Positions 43,718 to 52,940 of a DNA stretch of 64,000 nt are shown here, piece by piece. The first letter of the stretch is position 1. Each line of letters begins with the position of its first letter. The notes under the pieces were generated by a model, which was not told the origin of the DNA, did not search any database, and was given only the letters and a program-made list of their open reading frames with translations. The stretch spans positions 16,325-80,324 of the forward strand of contig JARBTJ010000012.1 in assembly GCA_029240245.1 (NCBI GenBank). Reading direction: 5' to 3'. The stretch is from Herbinix sp. Lineage in GTDB: Bacteria > Bacillota > Clostridia > Lachnospirales > Lachnospiraceae. Position numbers and translations under genes: made by a program.

Positions 43718-44683
43718 ATGGATATATTTTATTATCTAATTCAGAATACACTTCCGGTGATGGTTGCTCTGCTTTTGGTAGCACTTGGCGGTATGTTCAG
43801 TGAACGCAGCGGTGTAATCAATATTGCTCTAGAAGGTATCATGCTTTTTGGTGCCTATATTGGTTGCTTGTTTGTATATTTTATCGAGAAATCTTCGCTA
43901 CCTTCTCAGATTATTCTTTTATTGGGAATGGTAGTGGCAGCTTGCGCAGGCTTAGTCTTTTCCCTGCTGTTATCCATGGCTGCAGTCAATATGAAAGCAG
44001 ACCAGACAATTGTCGGTACTGCCCTAAATATGCTGGTTCCGGCCGGTGTCCTGTTATTTTCCAAAATGTTTTTCATGAGTGACGGAGTAACAACTAATAT
44101 TAATTTCTATGTTAGAAATGTACCGGTACTTGGCAAAATACCAATTCTCGGAGAATTATTTTTTCAGAACACTTACATTAGTGTATATATCGGTATACTA
44201 ATCTTAATACTTGCTACAGTTGTATTTTATAAGACCAGTTTCGGTCTTCACCTTCGTGCCTGCGGTGAACATCCCCAGGCGGCTGACTCCGTAGGTATTA
44301 ATGTTTATCGTATGCGGTATGCCGGTGTAAGTATCTCCGGTATTTTGGGAGGAATCGGCGGTTTCTTCTATGCAGTCGGAGTAACCAATGGTAATAGTAA
44401 CGGTCATACCGGAGTAGCAGGCTTTGGTTTCCTTGCTCTGGCTGTAATGATCTTCGGTCAGTGGAAGCCAATAAAGATATTGTTCGCCGCTTTGTTTTTT
44501 GCCTTCTTACGTACCATGGCATATTCGGTCGCATTGATACCGTTCCTGAAGTCCTTGAACATTAACCAGACTTACTATAAAATGCTTCCTTATGTGGCGA
44601 CGATGGTGGTACTTGCTTTTACCTCTAAAAAATCACGTGCACCGAAAGCAGAAGGAATTCCTTATGATAAGGGTATGCGGTAA
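43718..44683 (+). CDS. Nucleoside ABC importer permease 2
   Basis: A 321-residue second permease of the BPD_transp_2 family. GGMFSERSGVINIALEGIML is the standard N-terminal motif (about 25-44), and ADQTIVGTALNML, LRACGEHPQAADSVGINVYRMRYAGV (ends quoted) and GFGFLALAVMIFG are conserved. About nine membrane segments. It starts 2 bases after permease 1 with AGAGGAGG upstream, so translation is coupled. This completes the binding protein-ATPase-permease-permease importer. Confidence 0.95.
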   Translation: MDIFYYLIQNTLPVMVALLLVALGGMFSERSGVINIALEGIMLFGAYIGCLFVYFIEKSSLPSQIILLLGMVVAACAGLVFSLLLSMAAVNMKADQTIVGTALNMLVPAGVLLFSKMFFMSDGVTTNINFYVRNVPVLGKIPILGELFFQNTYISVYIGILILILATVVFYKTSFGLHLRACGEHPQAADSVGINVYRMRYAGVSISGILGGIGGFFYAVGVTNGNSNGHTGVAGFGFLALAVMIFGQWKPIKILFAALFFAFLRTMAYSVALIPFLKSLNINQTYYKMLPYVATMVVLAFTSKKSRAPKAEGIPYDKGMR

Positions 44684-44801
44684 AGGGTTATTATACCGGT
44701 CATTTACGTAGAAGTAATATTTATCTTCACGTCACAAAAACTGTAGCAGATGCTCGTTTCCTATCATATCCTTGTAGTATAACTATAAAAAGGGGATTAT
44801 T

Positions 44802-45560
44802 ATGGAAGATCGTCTGGCTTATCAAATGCCGTTAATCGGTGATAAAGCACCTTCATTTCATGCAATCACTACCCAGGGAGAAATCAATTTCCCTCAGGAT
44901 TACCATGGAAGATGGGTAATCCTTTTCTCCCATCCGGCAGATTTCACTCCTGTTTGTACTACGGAATTTATGACTTTTGCTTCCATGATGAATGAATTTA
45001 AAGCACTTGGCACGGAATTAGTCGGCTTATCGATAGATGCTATTTATTCTCATATTGCATGGTTGCGCAAAATCAGGGAATTATCCTGGAAGGATATCAA
45101 GCATATTGAAGTAACCTTTCCGTTAATCGCTGATTTAACGATGGATATTGCAAAAAAATACGGCATGGTGCATCCGAGCAGTTCGGGAACACAAACAGTC
45201 CGTGCAGTATTCGTCATTGATCCGGAGGCTACGATACGGGCAATTATCTATTATCCGGCAACAACCGGTCGAAATATGGAGGAGATAAAGCGTCTTATCA
45301 TCGCGCTGCAGAAATCGGATTGTGAAAATGTCGCAACACCAGCAAACTGGATGCCGTGTGATGATGTGATAGTACCGGCACCGGGCACCTGTGGTGCAGC
45401 AAATGACAGAATGAACCATGTAAATGAAAATTCTTATTGTTTAGATTGGTTTTTATGCTTTAAACAATCAAACTGCAGTCCCTGCGGAGGTTCCCTGCCG
45501 GAAGCGATGCCTTATCCTTCCGCATTCTCAAGCAGGCTGAGAGACCATTATAAAAGATAA
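44802..45560 (+). CDS. Peroxiredoxin with cysteine-rich C-terminal extension
   Basis: A 252-residue thiol peroxidase of the AhpC/Prx6 group, reducing hydrogen peroxide and organic peroxides. The peroxidatic motif DFTPVCTTEF is near residues 46-55, and LVGLSIDAIYSHIAWL and AVFVIDPEATIRAIIYYP are family-typical. The last ~45 residues hold several cysteines (GTCGAAN, YCLDWFLCF, SNCSPCGG), more than usual; one likely acts as resolving cysteine. AAAGGGGA lies upstream of the ATG. Apparently monocistronic with a strong terminator. Confidence 0.92.
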   Translation: MEDRLAYQMPLIGDKAPSFHAITTQGEINFPQDYHGRWVILFSHPADFTPVCTTEFMTFASMMNEFKALGTELVGLSIDAIYSHIAWLRKIRELSWKDIKHIEVTFPLIADLTMDIAKKYGMVHPSSSGTQTVRAVFVIDPEATIRAIIYYPATTGRNMEEIKRLIIALQKSDCENVATPANWMPCDDVIVPAPGTCGAANDRMNHVNENSYCLDWFLCFKQSNCSPCGGSLPEAMPYPSAFSSRLRDHYKR

Positions 45561-45598
45561 GAAATAACAACTTCATACGACCAATATATATAATATGA

Positions 45599-45653
45599 AA
45601 AGATCCTTCTTGGGAAACGATGCGAAGATAAAATTCTCCTAAGAAGGATCTTT
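45599..45653 (+). terminator. Terminator after the peroxiredoxin gene
   Basis: AAGATCCTTCTTGGGA pairs with TCCTAAGAAGGATCTT, followed by TATTC; long stem and modest T-run. Confidence 0.75.
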
Positions 45654-45874
45654 ATTCATGCTGATAAAGCATTTCGCAGAGTTGTTAGTATTTTATAAGT
45701 TGATTTTGAATCAGGAGGATTTCGGAATTTATATTATACATCGATGGAAAAGACTTTTGTGTAAGTAATCCATAGAAAATTTTGAAGTAATTCATAATGA
45801 TATGTAAGATTATGAACTGCTTTTGCAAGATTATAAAGTGCTTATTTTACTGTATTTTGCTTGTTTTCTACAAC

Positions 45875-45903
45875 TTGACAGTAGGTCGTGTTACGACTAT
45901 AAT
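45875..45903 (+). promoter_or_regulatory. Perfect sigma-A promoter with palindromic operator
   Basis: TTGACA (45875-45880), 17 bases, TATAAT (45898-45903): full consensus. The spacer holds GTCGT-GTT-ACGAC (45885-45897), an exact 13-base palindrome. A protein bound there would cover the polymerase face, so repression, or MerR-like activation, is plausible. The transporter ATG is 42 bases downstream of the -10. Confidence 0.75.
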
Positions 45904-45944
45904 GACTGATGGATATGAATGATGAACGATTGAGGTAATTTAAA

Positions 45945-46859
45945 ATGAACAAAGGATCGAAAGCCTTAGCAGCAAAGTTTGCTTTATTCGGAGCAGCCCT
46001 GATATGGGGAGGCTCTTTTCTTATTGTGAAAAATTCGATGGATGTAATGAAGCCGCATGTACTGCTGGCACTGCGTTTTACGGTCGGATGTTTATTGCTT
46101 TGTTTGATATTTTATAAAAAGCTGAAGAATTTGAATAAGGAATATTTTATTACAGGTGGAATCATGGGCTTATTCCTGTTTACTGCTTATAGTTTGCAGA
46201 CGATCGGAATTACAGACACGACACCAGGAAAGAATGCATTTTTAACAACGATTTATTGTGTTTTGGTTCCATTTTTATATTGGATCGTGGACAAGAAAAA
46301 GCCGGATATCTATAATTATATCGCTGCTTTTTTGATTATTACCGGAATAGGTTTCGTATCCTTAGAGGGCAGCTTTTCCATACGAATGGGAGATGCCTTC
46401 ACCCTGGCGGGAGGTGTCTTTTACGCAGCTCATATGATAGCAGTCACTAAGTTTACCAGAAAGAAGGACCCGGTACTTCTTACCATCCTGCAGTTTGGTT
46501 ATGCAGGTGTCTTTTCCTGGATTGTGGCTTTCCTCTTTGAAGATATACCGACAGAATGGTCGTTTGAAACAATAACGGGTTTGTTGTATCTTTCGGTTTT
46601 TGCAACCGCGGTTGCTTTATTATTACAGAATATCGGACAAAAGTATACTAAGCCGTCTCAGGCAGCAATCATATTAAGTTTTGAGTCTGTCTTTGGCGTT
46701 ATCTTGTCCGTTCTGTTTTATCAGGAGGAGCTTACGCTTCAGTTGATGATCGGCTTTGCATTAATTTTCCTTTCGGTTATAATTTCCGAGACAAAATTAA
46801 GTTTTCTGTGGAAGGGAAATCCAGCTCACAGCATGACGAAAGAGCTTATGGAAGAATAA
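45945..46859 (+). CDS. EamA/DMT-family membrane transporter
   Basis: A 304-residue drug/metabolite-transporter-superfamily protein with ten membrane segments in two EamA repeats (about 10-140 and 155-290). FALFGAALIWGGSFLIVKNS near the N-terminus and GITDTTPGKNAFLTTIYCVLVPF are the usual repeat-1 signatures; QNIGQKYTKPSQAAIILSFESVFG (ends quoted) marks repeat 2. Likely an exporter of amino acids or metabolites. Weak GAGGTAAT site before the ATG. Its promoter contains a palindromic operator, so expression is likely regulated by a ligand-responsive repressor encoded elsewhere. Confidence 0.9.
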   Translation: MNKGSKALAAKFALFGAALIWGGSFLIVKNSMDVMKPHVLLALRFTVGCLLLCLIFYKKLKNLNKEYFITGGIMGLFLFTAYSLQTIGITDTTPGKNAFLTTIYCVLVPFLYWIVDKKKPDIYNYIAAFLIITGIGFVSLEGSFSIRMGDAFTLAGGVFYAAHMIAVTKFTRKKDPVLLTILQFGYAGVFSWIVAFLFEDIPTEWSFETITGLLYLSVFATAVALLLQNIGQKYTKPSQAAIILSFESVFGVILSVLFYQEELTLQLMIGFALIFLSVIISETKLSFLWKGNPAHSMTKELMEE

Positions 46860-46862
46860 TCT

Positions 46863-47009
46863 ATGAATATGAATCATTGTCACAGATCAGGTATGCTGCA
46901 TAAAATGAAGCATAGGAATCACTTTGCACTGCATAGGCGTTTTGCCAAGCTACAGTACAATCTGATCAGGCGACGAGCAGTTACCCGACATATCGTGCAG
47001 CCGGGCTGA
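46863..47009 (+). CDS. Candidate 48-residue His/Arg-rich small protein
   Basis: ATG 46863 to TGA 47009 encodes 48 residues rich in basic residues, with seven histidines and one cysteine (starting MNMNHCHRSGMLHKMKHR). It begins 4 bases after the EamA stop and is followed by a terminator hairpin, so it would be on the EamA transcript. Only a weak ribosome site (GAAGAA) is present, and no family is recognised. It may be a chance frame; the composition hints at metal or nucleic-acid binding. Confidence 0.3.
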   Translation: MNMNHCHRSGMLHKMKHRNHFALHRRFAKLQYNLIRRRAVTRHIVQPG

Positions 47010-47029
47010 CATTCAGCAGCAGGTTTATA

Positions 47030-47078
47030 ATGCCTGTGGGACAGTAGTTTACTCTATGTGTTCCGCAGGCTTTTTTCG
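47030..47078 (+). terminator. Terminator upstream of the P-type ATPase
   Basis: GCCTGTGGGACAG (from about 47031) pairs imperfectly with GTTCCGCAGGC, followed by TTTTTT. It ends the EamA transcript, or acts as an attenuator ahead of the ATPase, whose start is 54 bases on. Confidence 0.65.
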
Positions 47079-47131
47079 TCTTGCGGATCACAATATCATA
47101 TGCATTGCCTTGTATTTAGGAGGTAATTATT

Positions 47132-49687
47132 CTGACGAAACAAGACGGTTTAACTTTACAGCAAGTGAGAGAACTTCAATTACAATACGGCAAAAATGAA
47201 ATAGCGATAAAAACAAAGCAAAAATTTGTAAAAAAAATAGTTCATATTTTTTCGGAACCAATCTATTTCCTGTTATCCTGTTCGGCAATTATTTATTTTC
47301 TGCTTGGCGAGTCTTTTGATGGGATTATTATGATAGGATTTGTTGGTTTTGTAATAGGTATTGATGTACTGCAGAATGCCAGAACGGATAGAATCTTAAG
47401 AAAATTAAAAGAGATTACTACTCCTAAGATAAAAGTTATCCGCGATGGCAGGGAAATGATGATTTCCGGTGTCGATTTGGTGCCGGGGGATGTCATGCTG
47501 ATCTCAGAGGGAGTTAAAATACCTGCCGATGGTTATCTTTTATCCGCGACCGGATTATGTGTGGATGAAAGTATATTAACCGGTGAGTCGGAAAGTGTAT
47601 ATAAATATAGTGTCAGTAATCCAAAAGAACCGGTTACCGAGGAATATGTATTGTTCCGCAGGGATTATTGCTATACCGGAACCTTAGTGGTATTAGGAAG
47701 CGGTACCGTGATCGTGGAGAAAACAGGAAATGAAACGGAGTACGGTAAATTAGCTGATAAAATCAAAAAGACAATACCGGAAAATACTCCGCTGCAGAGT
47801 CAGATGTCTCATTTGGCGAAGCAGTGCACCTTATTAGCCGCCATACTATTCATCATAGCTGGTTTTGTAACCTTCATAAATTTGTCAGATTATGAAATGG
47901 GGCACCGATTTATTCATAGCATCTTAGCCGGAATAGTTCTGGCACTCTCCATGGTACCGGGTGAATTTCCGGTAATACAGACTGTGTTTTTATCCATGGG
48001 AGCGTTAAGACTCTCAAAGAAGAATGCTTTGGTTCGTTCGCTTCCCGCGGTGGAAACCTTAGGAGCCATATCGGTTTTATGTGTTGATAAAACAGGTACA
48101 ATTACGCAGAATAGATTAATGATTCATGAATTTTGGGCCAATGACCATCAGGAGGAAAAGCTATGCAAGACCTTAACCTTAGCATGTAAGGAAGGTACTC
48201 ACGACCCCTTGGAAATTGCGATGTTAAAGTACGGGGAGGAGCTTTGTAGTAAATGTATCATATGCTCACAGGATCCGTTAGCCTGCGATAAAATCACAAT
48301 AAAGCCGGAGTTTCTTAAGGAATATACATTTACAAATGATTTAAAGGCTATGGGGCAGGTCTGGCACAAGGGCAGTGTGATCGTGATAGCGGCAAAAGGG
48401 AGTCCGGAAACAATTCTTTCTCTTTGTATCATATCGAAGGACAAAGAAGCTTTTGTAAAGGATAAAATTAATCACTTGACTAAAATGGGATTAAGGGTAA
48501 TTGCGGTAGCCGATCGTACGTTAAAAGAAAATGAAAGGATACCTGAGAGTTTAATTGAATGCAGATTATATCTTAGAGGAATCATTGGACTTATTGATCC
48601 TCCTAGAGAGGAAATCCGGGATAATATGAAAGAATGTTATCAAGCGGGAATTCGTATTGTAATGATTACAGGGGATCATCCGGTTACAGCATTATCCATA
48701 GCTAACAATGTCGGCATACGTAATGAGAATAAGATAATCAACGGTGATGAGATTAGTAAACTTAACGATGAAGAGTTAAGAAACAAAGTGCGAGAGTGTA
48801 ATATTTTTGCCAGAGTAATGCCCTTGCACAAGCTCCGGATTGTGAAAGCGCTGAAGGAAAATGGAGAAATAGTAGCCATGACAGGAGACGGAGTAAATGA
48901 TTCACCGGCTCAAAAAATGGCTAATATCGGTATTGCAATGGGCAAGAGTGGATCGGAGGTTTGTCGGGAAGCAGCTGATCTGATACTTTTGGATGATAAC
49001 TTTTCCACCATATTAGAAACGGTTGAGGATGGAAGAAGAATTTATCAGAACGTCAGAAAAGCCGTTGCCTATGTCCTTTCCATTCATATACCGATAGCAC
49101 TTGCTGCGCTGGCGGCACCTTTACTTCGAATTCATCCGGAGGCTTTGCTTTTATTACCGCTTCACATTATACTTCTGGAACTGGTTATGGATCCAACCTG
49201 TTCCATTGCCTTAGAGCGTCAGCCTGCAGAGGATCATATCATGCAGAAACCTCCCAGAAATCCGAAAACTAAGCTGTTAACTAAAAACTTATTCATAAAA
49301 TGTCTGTTTCAGGGAAGTATCATTTTTATGAATACCTTTATCCTGTATTATGGTTTGTTATTATTCTCATTCTCACCGGAAATAGCAAGAACCTCAGGGT
49401 TTACAGCTCTGGTATTATCTAATTCATTTCTGGTACTGGTAAATTGCTCCGAATTAGATTCCATCATCAGAATTGTTAAAAAGTTGAAAAAGGATAAAGC
49501 GATATGGCTAATCAATGCCATCACCTCAATCATCTTACTGATTATGATATATTCACCGTTTCATAACCTTTTGGAATTTGAAGAATTGCCGCTATCATTA
49601 CTTGTACTAACCATTGTTAGCTCAGCAAGTTCAGTACTTTGGTATGAACTATTTAAAATATTTTTAAGAAAAATACAAAAGGTGTAG
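47132..49687 (+). CDS. Cation-transporting P-type ATPase with non-ATG start
   Basis: About 851 residues, a P2-type (Ca2+-like) cation pump: actuator ESILTGES, phosphorylation site DKTGT (Asp319), nucleotide domain with KGSPE, TGDHPVTA and TGDGVNDSPA, and about ten membrane segments. M4 reads PGEFP (276-280) where SERCA has PEGLP. The conserved N-terminal domain, GLTLQQVRELQLQYGKNEI, begins upstream of the first ATG/GTG. The first GTG (47165) would cut into it and lacks a ribosome site, while AGGAGG (47118-47123) is 8 bases before CTG 47132 and 5 before ATT 47129; an in-frame stop lies at 47117. So the start is non-canonical, or a base was misread. Transported ion unknown. Confidence 0.88.
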   Translation: MTKQDGLTLQQVRELQLQYGKNEIAIKTKQKFVKKIVHIFSEPIYFLLSCSAIIYFLLGESFDGIIMIGFVGFVIGIDVLQNARTDRILRKLKEITTPKIKVIRDGREMMISGVDLVPGDVMLISEGVKIPADGYLLSATGLCVDESILTGESESVYKYSVSNPKEPVTEEYVLFRRDYCYTGTLVVLGSGTVIVEKTGNETEYGKLADKIKKTIPENTPLQSQMSHLAKQCTLLAAILFIIAGFVTFINLSDYEMGHRFIHSILAGIVLALSMVPGEFPVIQTVFLSMGALRLSKKNALVRSLPAVETLGAISVLCVDKTGTITQNRLMIHEFWANDHQEEKLCKTLTLACKEGTHDPLEIAMLKYGEELCSKCIICSQDPLACDKITIKPEFLKEYTFTNDLKAMGQVWHKGSVIVIAAKGSPETILSLCIISKDKEAFVKDKINHLTKMGLRVIAVADRTLKENERIPESLIECRLYLRGIIGLIDPPREEIRDNMKECYQAGIRIVMITGDHPVTALSIANNVGIRNENKIINGDEISKLNDEELRNKVRECNIFARVMPLHKLRIVKALKENGEIVAMTGDGVNDSPAQKMANIGIAMGKSGSEVCREAADLILLDDNFSTILETVEDGRRIYQNVRKAVAYVLSIHIPIALAALAAPLLRIHPEALLLLPLHIILLELVMDPTCSIALERQPAEDHIMQKPPRNPKTKLLTKNLFIKCLFQGSIIFMNTFILYYGLLLFSFSPEIARTSGFTALVLSNSFLVLVNCSELDSIIRIVKKLKKDKAIWLINAITSIILLIMIYSPFHNLLEFEELPLSLLVLTIVSSASSVLWYELFKIFLRKIQKV

Positions 49688-49830
49688 TTGAATTCCCGTA
49701 AATCCCATGGTAATATAGTAGTAATATTGATTTTTGTTGAACTTTATATATATTTCGCGTATTTTTGAAATGGGGAATATTTCACGCAACTGATAAAGAA
49801 CACATGAAAACATCAAATGAGGAGGTCACT

Positions 49831-50268
49831 ATGAAAATTTCTACAAAAGGCAGATATGCACTGCGTCTCATGCTTGATTTAGCATTAAATAATACAGGTG
49901 AATATATTTCCATTAAGAGTATTGCATCCAGACAGGAAATATCGGAAAAATATCTGGAGCAGATTATTTCCCTGTTAAGCCGTGCTGATTATGTGAAAAG
50001 CATCCGTGGGGCACAGGGTGGTTACCGTCTTGCAAAGGAACCTGCTGAATATACGGTAGGGATGATTTTAAGACTGACCGAAGGAAGTTTATTTCCTGTG
50101 GATTGCCTGGAAGCTGAAGAAGGCGGCTGCTGCCGAACAAATGTATGTGTGACCAAGGAAGTTTGGAAGGAATTATATGAGGCGATTTCAAGCGTCGTTG
50201 ACCGGATTACTTTACAGGACTTGGTTGATAAACAGTTGAATTCAGTGCCCTTCGATTATTCCATCTGA
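49831..50268 (+). CDS. Rrf2-family transcriptional regulator (IscR/CymR-like)
   Basis: A 145-residue winged-helix regulator starting MKISTKGRYALRLMLDLA, with YLEQIISLLSRADYVKSIRGAQGGYRLAK as the DNA-binding wing region. Cysteines at 92, 100, 101 and 106 closely resemble the three [2Fe-2S] ligands of E. coli IscR (92, 98, 104), so an iron-sulfur sensor is likely; CymR-type proteins lack them. It lies directly before two cysteine/methionine sulfur genes, the context of CymR. ATG 49765 is in frame, but AGGAGG is 6 bases before 49831. Confidence 0.92.
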   Translation: MKISTKGRYALRLMLDLALNNTGEYISIKSIASRQEISEKYLEQIISLLSRADYVKSIRGAQGGYRLAKEPAEYTVGMILRLTEGSLFPVDCLEAEEGGCCRTNVCVTKEVWKELYEAISSVVDRITLQDLVDKQLNSVPFDYSI

Positions 50269-50286
50269 GAATTAGAAAAATATTCA

Positions 50287-50322
50287 AAACCCACTTGACA
50301 TTATTTCCAAGTGGGTTTATTA
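50287..50322 (+). terminator. Terminator after the Rrf2 gene
   Basis: AAACCCACTTG (50287-50297) and CAAGTGGGTTT (50308-50318) form perfect 11-base arms, then TATTATT. It separates the regulator from the sulfur genes. Confidence 0.8.
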
Positions 50323-50494
50323 TTAATACAATTCAACTATATCATACTAATAATGTATGAATACTATGATATGATACAAATGGTATTTATCAAGCTGAAA
50401 CAGAATATAAAAGTCCGATACGGAAAGAGGTAATAAGTTGAATAAACCGTTTTAATGTACGAATACTAATTTTTATTTCGAGGAGGATTTGACA

Positions 50495-51793
50495 ATGGCA
50501 TCAAATAAAAAACTTCATTTTGAAACCTTACAGCTTCATGTAGGTCAGGAAAATCCCGACAGTGCAACCGATGCACGCTGCGTACCTATTTATCAGACGA
50601 CATCTTATGTTTTTGCGAATTCGGCTCAGGCTGCTGGAAGATTTAACTTAAGCGAAAGCGGAAATATCTATACAAGACTTATGAATCCTACCTCTGATGT
50701 ATTTGAACAACGTATTGCAGCTTTAGAGGGCGGTATTGCAGCACTTGCAACCTCATCCGGTTCGGCAGCGATTGCTTATTCCATACAGAATATCGCACAT
50801 AGTGGTGACCACATTGTATCTGCAATGACAATTTACGGAGGAACCTACAATTTATTCGCACATACTCTGAAGGAATTCGGTATTGATACCACCTTTGTTG
50901 ATCCAGATGATGTTACGAATTTTGAAAAAGCAATTCAACCGAATACAAAGGCAATTTTTATCGAAAGCTTAGGTAATCCCAATTCCAATATTATTGATAT
51001 TCAAAAGGTTGCAGACATAGCGCATAAGAATAGGATTCCTTTAATTGTTGATAATACGTTCGCAACACCGTATTTATTACGGCCGATTGAGTACGGAGCA
51101 GATGTGGTGGTGCATTCCGCAACTAAATTCATCGGCGGACACGGAACCTCCATCGGTGGTGTCATAATCGACAGCGGTAAATTCGGTTGGGAGGGTTCAG
51201 GGAAATTTCCCTATTTAACAGAACCAAATCCGAGCTACCATGGAGTCGTATTTACGAAAGCAGTGGGTGCGGCAGCCTATATCGTAAAAATCCGCGTAAC
51301 CCTGATGAGAGATACCGGAGCCACCATAAGCCCCTTCAACTCCTTCTTGTTCTTGCAGGGACTGGAAACCTTATCACTCAGAGTGGAGCGTCATGTATAT
51401 AATGCATTAAAGGTAGTACAATTTTTAAACAATCATCCATTGGTGGAGAAGGTAAACCATCCTGCTTTACCGGAGAACCCATATCACTCTCTGTATGAGA
51501 AATATTTCCCCAATGGGGCAGCATCTATATTTACCTTTGAAATCAAGGGTGATGCCGATACAGCAAAAGCATTGATTGATCAGTTGGAGTTATTTTCGCT
51601 GCTGGCAAATGTAGCAGATGTGAAGTCCCTGGTGATCCATCCTGCAAGCACAACCCATTCACAAATGAATACAGAGGAATTACGATCCTCCGGAATCAAG
51701 CCAAATACGATTCGTCTATCTGTCGGAACGGAGCATATAGATGATTTAATAGAAGATTTATCACAAGCATTATCAATCATTGAAAGGAGATAA
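50495..51793 (+). CDS. O-acetylhomoserine aminocarboxypropyltransferase (sulfhydrylase)
   Basis: A 432-residue PLP enzyme of the Cys/Met-metabolism family. [17 protein letters not shown] and [13 protein letters not shown] at the N-terminus are typical of O-acetylhomoserine sulfhydrylases, and the PLP lysine is K211 in [11 protein letters not shown]. It forms homocysteine from O-acetylhomoserine and sulfide. Length (about 430) fits OAH sulfhydrylase rather than cystathionine synthase (about 380). AGGAGG is 8 bases before ATG 50495; the TTG at 50489 is too close. cysK starts immediately after. Confidence 0.94.
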   Translation: MASNKKLHFETLQLHVGQENPDSATDARCVPIYQTTSYVFANSAQAAGRFNLSESGNIYTRLMNPTSDVFEQRIAALEGGIAALATSSGSAAIAYSIQNIAHSGDHIVSAMTIYGGTYNLFAHTLKEFGIDTTFVDPDDVTNFEKAIQPNTKAIFIESLGNPNSNIIDIQKVADIAHKNRIPLIVDNTFATPYLLRPIEYGADVVVHSATKFIGGHGTSIGGVIIDSGKFGWEGSGKFPYLTEPNPSYHGVVFTKAVGAAAYIVKIRVTLMRDTGATISPFNSFLFLQGLETLSLRVERHVYNALKVVQFLNNHPLVEKVNHPALPENPYHSLYEKYFPNGAASIFTFEIKGDADTAKALIDQLELFSLLANVADVKSLVIHPASTTHSQMNTEELRSSGIKPNTIRLSVGTEHIDDLIEDLSQALSIIERR

Positions 51794-51797
51794 TAAT

Positions 51798-52733
51798 ATG
51801 TCAAATATTAAAAAAAGTATTACAGATCTTATCGGAAACACCCCTCTTCTAGAACTTACGAATTACAATAATAATCACAATCTTGGTGCAAAGGTTATTG
51901 CTAAGCTTGAGTATTTTAATCCGGCCGGCAGCGTTAAAGACAGGATTGCAAAGAAAATGATTGAGGAAGCACTAAAATCAGGTGAAATCAATCAGGATAC
52001 GGTTATCATTGAACCTACCAGCGGAAATACCGGTATTGGCCTTGCCAGTGTATGCGCAAGTCACGGCTTGAAATTAATCATTGCAATGCCTGAAACCATG
52101 AGTATTGAACGCAGAAATCTCATGAAGGCTTATGGAGCTGAGCTTGTACTTACAGAAGGTGCTAAGGGAATGAAGGGTGCCATTGCTAAGGCAAATGAAT
52201 TGAAAGAAGAGTATCCGAACAGTTTTATTCCTTCGCAATTTGAAAACTTAAATAATCCGAAGGTTCATGAAGAGACCACAGGAGTCGAGATTTGGAATGA
52301 CACCGACGGTAATGTAGATATCTTTGTAGCCGGAATTGGTACCGGCGGAACGATTACGGGTGTTGGTGCTTATTTAAAATCAAGGAATCCGAATATTAAA
52401 ATTGTTGCGGTAGAGCCGACCGATTCCCCGGTGTTATCCGAAGGTCGTGCAGGAGCACATAAGATTCAAGGTATTGGTGCAGGCTTCGTTCCTACAACAT
52501 TAAATACGAAAATATATGATGAAATTCTTACCGTAAATCACGAAGATGCTTATGAAGTTGGCAGAGAATTAGCGAAAAAAGAAGGCGTCTTGGTGGGTAT
52601 CTCCTCCGGAGCGGCACTATGGGCAGCTACCCAGCTTGCAAAGAGACGCGAAAATGCGGGAAAAACCATTGTGGTGGTACTTCCAGATACCGGTGAAAGA
52701 TATTTATCGACACCGATGTATGCGGATCTGTAA
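51798..52733 (+). CDS. cysK: Cysteine synthase (O-acetylserine sulfhydrylase)
   Basis: A 311-residue PLP enzyme making cysteine from O-acetylserine and sulfide. The PLP lysine is K47 in [13 protein letters not shown], the substrate loop TSGNTGIG is near 77-84, and the PLP-phosphate loop [10 protein letters not shown] is near 175. ATG 51798 follows AAAGGAGA 7 bases upstream; it starts 4 bases after the O-acetylhomoserine gene's stop, so the two are one unit. An ATG at 51780 in frame lies inside the upstream gene and has no ribosome site. The upstream Rrf2 protein is the likely regulator. Confidence 0.96.
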   Translation: MSNIKKSITDLIGNTPLLELTNYNNNHNLGAKVIAKLEYFNPAGSVKDRIAKKMIEEALKSGEINQDTVIIEPTSGNTGIGLASVCASHGLKLIIAMPETMSIERRNLMKAYGAELVLTEGAKGMKGAIAKANELKEEYPNSFIPSQFENLNNPKVHEETTGVEIWNDTDGNVDIFVAGIGTGGTITGVGAYLKSRNPNIKIVAVEPTDSPVLSEGRAGAHKIQGIGAGFVPTTLNTKIYDEILTVNHEDAYEVGRELAKKEGVLVGISSGAALWAATQLAKRRENAGKTIVVVLPDTGERYLSTPMYADL

Positions 52734-52780
52734 CAAATCAGTTAAAAGCTTAGTATAAATCAATGGAGTTAATTATAATG

Positions 52781-52830
52781 AAATCCCTGAAATGCGGCCA
52801 TTTTAAATACCCGTGTTTCAGGGATTTTGC
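52781..52830 (+). terminator. Terminator of the sulfur operon
   Basis: AAATCCCTGAAA (52781-52792) pairs with TTTCAGGGATTT (52816-52827), with further GCGG/CCCG pairing inside. Confidence 0.8.
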
Positions 52831-52940
52831 CATAGGTGGCAACACCCAATTGAACGAGAAGTAACTGTTTACAAGAATTCTCATATAATGATAGGTAAAT
52901 AATGACATATTATGTTTGGTATCAGAAGGAGAGAATTTGC

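Larger units (their letters stand above)
45561..45944. other. Intergenic region with terminator, promoter and operator
   Basis: 384 bases without a gene. It holds a long terminator (45599-45653) and the promoter/operator at 45875-45903. The stretch 45660-45870 is AT-rich with no recognised signal. Confidence 0.6.
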
